A stretch of 6,475 nucleotides of DNA from JACQKT01 sp038063055 (GTDB lineage: Bacteria > Patescibacteriota > Minisyncoccia > UBA6257 > 2-01-FULL-56-20), in the NCBI GenBank assembly GCA_038063055.1, contig JBBTVY010000022.1, positions 1 through 6,475 on the forward strand, written 5' to 3'. A model generated the notes under the pieces. The model had not been told where the DNA came from and did no database searches. It was given only the letters and a program-made list of their open reading frames with translations. This document shows, in pieces, positions 5,035 to 6,475 of this stretch. How positions within the stretch are numbered: the stretch's first letter is position 1; each line of letters opens with the position of its first letter. The translations under genes were made by a program, and so were the position numbers.

Positions 5035-5730
5035 ATGAAACACAAATTCGGTAAAACCATAGTTATCGCGCTCGGCGGCTCAATTATGTATCCGGAGGCA
5101 ATTGATGTTTTGTTTCTCAAAAATTTCAGGAAATTTATTTTAAAGCGGCTCCGGAACGGGAGCCGTTTTATTATAGTCGCCGGCGGAGGCAGAATTTGCA
5201 GAATCTACCAGGATGCGGCTAAAAGAATCGCGGAAGTTACCGACGAAGATAAAGATTGGATAGGAATTCATACCACACGAACAAATGCCCACCTTTTAAG
5301 AACTATTTTCAAAGGAATCGCCGACCCTATAGTTATAGACAGCCGCGATAAAATGAAAGCAATTAAGTATCCGATAACCATCGCTTCGGGATGGCGACCG
5401 GGCTGGTCAACGGACTACATTTCCATCGCCATAGCGGAGCATTTCAAAGTCAAAGAAGTTATAATCGCCGGAAAACCCGCCCATATATACGATAGGGACC
5501 CGAATAAACATGGAAACGCCAAAGCGCTCCACGAAATATCCTGGAAAGAATATCGAAAACTTATCCCTGAGAAATGGAGACCAGGTTTGCATTCTCCAGT
5601 GGATCCAGTGGGCGCTAAACTCGCCGAGAAAAAGGGGATAGCCGCGATAATAATAAACGGCAAAGATTTGAAGAATTTCGGGATGATGCTTTCGGAATGT
5701 GAATTCAAAGGCAGTATAATTAAATCATGA
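5035..5730 (+). CDS. pyrH: Archaeal-type UMP kinase (amino-acid kinase fold), 231 aa
   Basis: Likely phosphorylates UMP to UDP with ATP in pyrimidine nucleotide synthesis. Amino-acid-kinase landmarks: I-A-L-G-G-S at 11-16 (ATP phosphate binding), V-A-G-G-G-R at 48-53, the UMP-kinase stretch W-I-G-I-H-T-T-R-T-N-A at 75-85, T-D-Y at 126-128, Y-D-R-D-P at 152-156, and V-D-P-V-G-A-K at 189-195. The order and length match the archaeal subgroup of PyrH rather than the common bacterial form. The usual N-x-D-G-V-Y loop reads G-K-P-A-H-I-Y here, so ATP or metal contacts may differ; another kinase of this fold is possible but less likely. The frame is open upstream to TTG 4993, but that codon is part of the -35 box, so ATG 5035 is chosen. 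It has almost no 5' leader and no Shine-Dalgarno. Its TGA overlaps the next ATG. Confidence 0.78.
   Translation: MKHKFGKTIVIALGGSIMYPEAIDVLFLKNFRKFILKRLRNGSRFIIVAGGGRICRIYQDAAKRIAEVTDEDKDWIGIHTTRTNAHLLRTIFKGIADPIVIDSRDKMKAIKYPITIASGWRPGWSTDYISIAIAEHFKVKEVIIAGKPAHIYDRDPNKHGNAKALHEISWKEYRKLIPEKWRPGLHSPVDPVGAKLAEKKGIAAIIINGKDLKNFGMMLSECEFKGSIIKS
5715..5720 (+). promoter_or_regulatory. Consensus -10 box 6 nt before the phosphatidyltransferase ATG
   Basis: TATAAT lies inside the last UMP kinase codons, 6 nt before ATG 5727. No good -35 exists at 16-18 nt spacing (TCGGAA or similar). The bases also encode the kinase ending S-I-I-K-S, so this may be chance; if used it would give a leaderless mRNA like that proposed for lemA. 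Confidence 0.3.
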
Positions 5731-6296
5731 CCCAGCTCACTCTTACGGACAAAATTCTCTCGCGCACCATTTTGCCCCTTATTCCCCGGTTTGTTACGCC
5801 AAACTCGATTACCTGGTTCCGTTTCGCCACCATACCGTTTGTCGGATATCTTTTGTTCACCGAACAATATATTGCCGGCCTGATTCTGTTCTTTTTTTCG
5901 TCGTTTTCCGACGCCGTCGACGGTTCTCTGGCCCGCAGCAGAAACTTGGTTACGGAATGGGGGAAAACATTCGACCCGTTGGCAGACAAGATTTTGATAA
6001 GCGTTTCCGCCTTTATCCTCGTTTCGAGATTCTTAAGCGCGTATTTGGCGGTCACCATAGTTTTTCTCGAATTTTTCATAGTCGCAAGCGCGTATTATCG
6101 CAAACGCACATACGGAATTCCGATAGAGGCCGAACTGTCCGGAAAAATAAAGATGGTTTTGCAGTCTTTCGGAGTAGGCTCCATTCTTGTGGGAGTAGTT
6201 TTTAAAGCAGACCCGTTTTTTACAGTCGCATATTATCTTTTGTATCTCGCGATAGTTTTTGCCATTATCAGTTTAGTGGTGTATAAAAGTATCTGA
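5727..6296 (+). CDS. pgsA: CDP-alcohol phosphatidyltransferase, PgsA-like, 189 aa
   Basis: Integral membrane enzyme that swaps CMP of a CDP-activated lipid for an alcohol; the closest role is phosphatidylglycerophosphate synthase (CDP-diacylglycerol plus glycerol 3-phosphate). The family signature is perfect: D62-x2-D65-G66-x2-A69-R70-x8-G79-x3-D83-x3-D87, the metal-binding and catalytic residues. The N-terminal T-P-N-S-I-T-W-F-R at 24-32 is the conserved entry to the first helix. About six hydrophobic helices follow (about 28-45, 49-61, 88-104, 105-123, 145-159, 165-187), as expected; length is normal for PgsA (about 180-190). The family is certain; the acceptor alcohol (glycerol phosphate, inositol phosphate or other) is inferred. 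Its ATG overlaps the kinase TGA (ATGA), suggesting translational coupling and linking CTP-precursor supply with use of CDP-lipid. The tRNA gene starts 9 nt after its stop. Confidence 0.9.
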   Translation: MTQLTLTDKILSRTILPLIPRFVTPNSITWFRFATIPFVGYLLFTEQYIAGLILFFFSSFSDAVDGSLARSRNLVTEWGKTFDPLADKILISVSAFILVSRFLSAYLAVTIVFLEFFIVASAYYRKRTYGIPIEAELSGKIKMVLQSFGVGSILVGVVFKADPFFTVAYYLLYLAIVFAIISLVVYKSI

Positions 6297-6305
6297 TTAG
6301 TTCCA

Positions 6306-6393
6306 GGAAGGGTCGCATAGTGGTCTAGTGCACACGCTTGGAAAGCGTGCAACCCGCAAGGGTTCGCGAGTTCGAATCTCGCCCCTTCCGCCA
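6306..6393 (+). tRNA. tRNA-Ser (anticodon GGA), CCA encoded
   Basis: Full class II cloverleaf. Acceptor stem GGAAGGG (6306-6312) pairs with CCCTTCC (6383-6389); discriminator G6390, the base expected for serine; encoded CCA at 6391-6393. D stem GCA/TGC (6315-6317, 6329-6331). Anticodon stem CACGC (6333-6337) and GCGTG (6345-6349) around loop TTGGAAA, anticodon GGA at 6340-6342, reading UCC and, by wobble, UCU. The long variable arm AACCC-GCAA-GGGTT (6351-6364) marks serine tRNA. T arm GCGAG-TTCGAAT-CTCGC (6366-6382). All stems are perfect and no intron is seen. It lies 9 nt after the phosphatidyltransferase stop without a separate promoter, so it is probably cut from the same transcript. Confidence 0.98.
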
Positions 6394-6422
6394 ATTTTCA
6401 GAATTAGGATTTTGGGCGATTG

Positions 6423-6461
6423 TTGCCTCGCCCCGCCAGAGGCGGGGCTCGGCTTCGGCAA
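6423..6461. repeat. GC-rich palindrome after tRNA-Ser
   Basis: GCCCCGCC (6430-6437) and GGCGGGGC (6441-6448) form a perfect 8-bp stem with a 3-nt AGA loop; TTGCC (6423-6427) and GGCAA (6457-6461) can extend it as an outer stem. No T-run follows within the window, so it is not a standard intrinsic terminator. It may be a dispersed REP-like element, a structure protecting the tRNA-operon 3' end, or part of a longer signal cut off by the edge. Nothing else is seen in 6394-6475. Confidence 0.75.
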
Positions 6462-6475
6462 GGATTTTGAAGGGA

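Noticed and set aside
5957..6205. 82-codon frame inside pgsA
   Set aside because: It is a shadow frame of the phosphatidyltransferase, whose catalytic signature is perfect.
1..6475. CRISPR array, transposon, phage gene, integrase or toxin-antitoxin pair
   Set aside because: No spaced direct repeats, transposase or integrase motifs, or recognisable toxin or antitoxin families were seen on either strand. The small two-ORF unit only resembles such a pair in its layout.

Overview
The window looks like a piece of a small bacterial chromosome, most likely from the Candidate Phyla Radiation (Patescibacteria, Parcubacteria-like). This is an inference from four things: short, tightly packed genes; an archaeal-type UMP kinase instead of the usual bacterial PyrH; weak or absent Shine-Dalgarno sites before most large genes; and a GC-rich palindrome near the right edge. 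TGA ends groEL, htpX, the UMP kinase gene, the CDP-alcohol phosphatidyltransferase gene and both small genes of the 2269-2594 unit. TGA is therefore a stop codon here, which argues against the TGA=Gly lineages (Absconditabacteria, Gracilibacteria). All convincing genes are on the + strand.

Layout. 1-2155: the 3' part of groES, a 199-nt spacer with inverted repeats and doubtful mini-ORFs, complete groEL, and a clear intrinsic terminator. 2156-2640: a self-contained small unit with a strong Shine-Dalgarno, a 69-aa putative zinc-binding protein, an ATGA-overlapping 39-aa ORF and a second strong terminator. 2641-4346: a possible 21-aa membrane microprotein, then lemA and the membrane metalloprotease gene htpX, a pair often found side by side. 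4377-4961: an orphan class I SAM methyltransferase-like gene. 4993-6393: a strong promoter, an archaeal-type UMP kinase, a CDP-alcohol phosphatidyltransferase (PgsA-like) overlapping it by ATGA, and tRNA-Ser(GGA) 9 nt further on. 6394-6475: no gene, but a strong palindrome.

How the genes fit together. groES/groEL (cytosolic folding) and lemA/htpX (membrane protein quality control) form a proteostasis neighbourhood. The right part joins pyrimidine nucleotide supply (UMP to UDP, and on to CTP) with CDP-activated phospholipid synthesis and a tRNA. No clear new multi-gene system is present. The items most worth a second look are the two-ORF small-protein unit, the TM microprotein before lemA, a recurring arrangement in which a -10 box lies only 6-14 nt before the ATG (leaderless or near-leaderless mRNAs), and the structured groES-groEL spacer.
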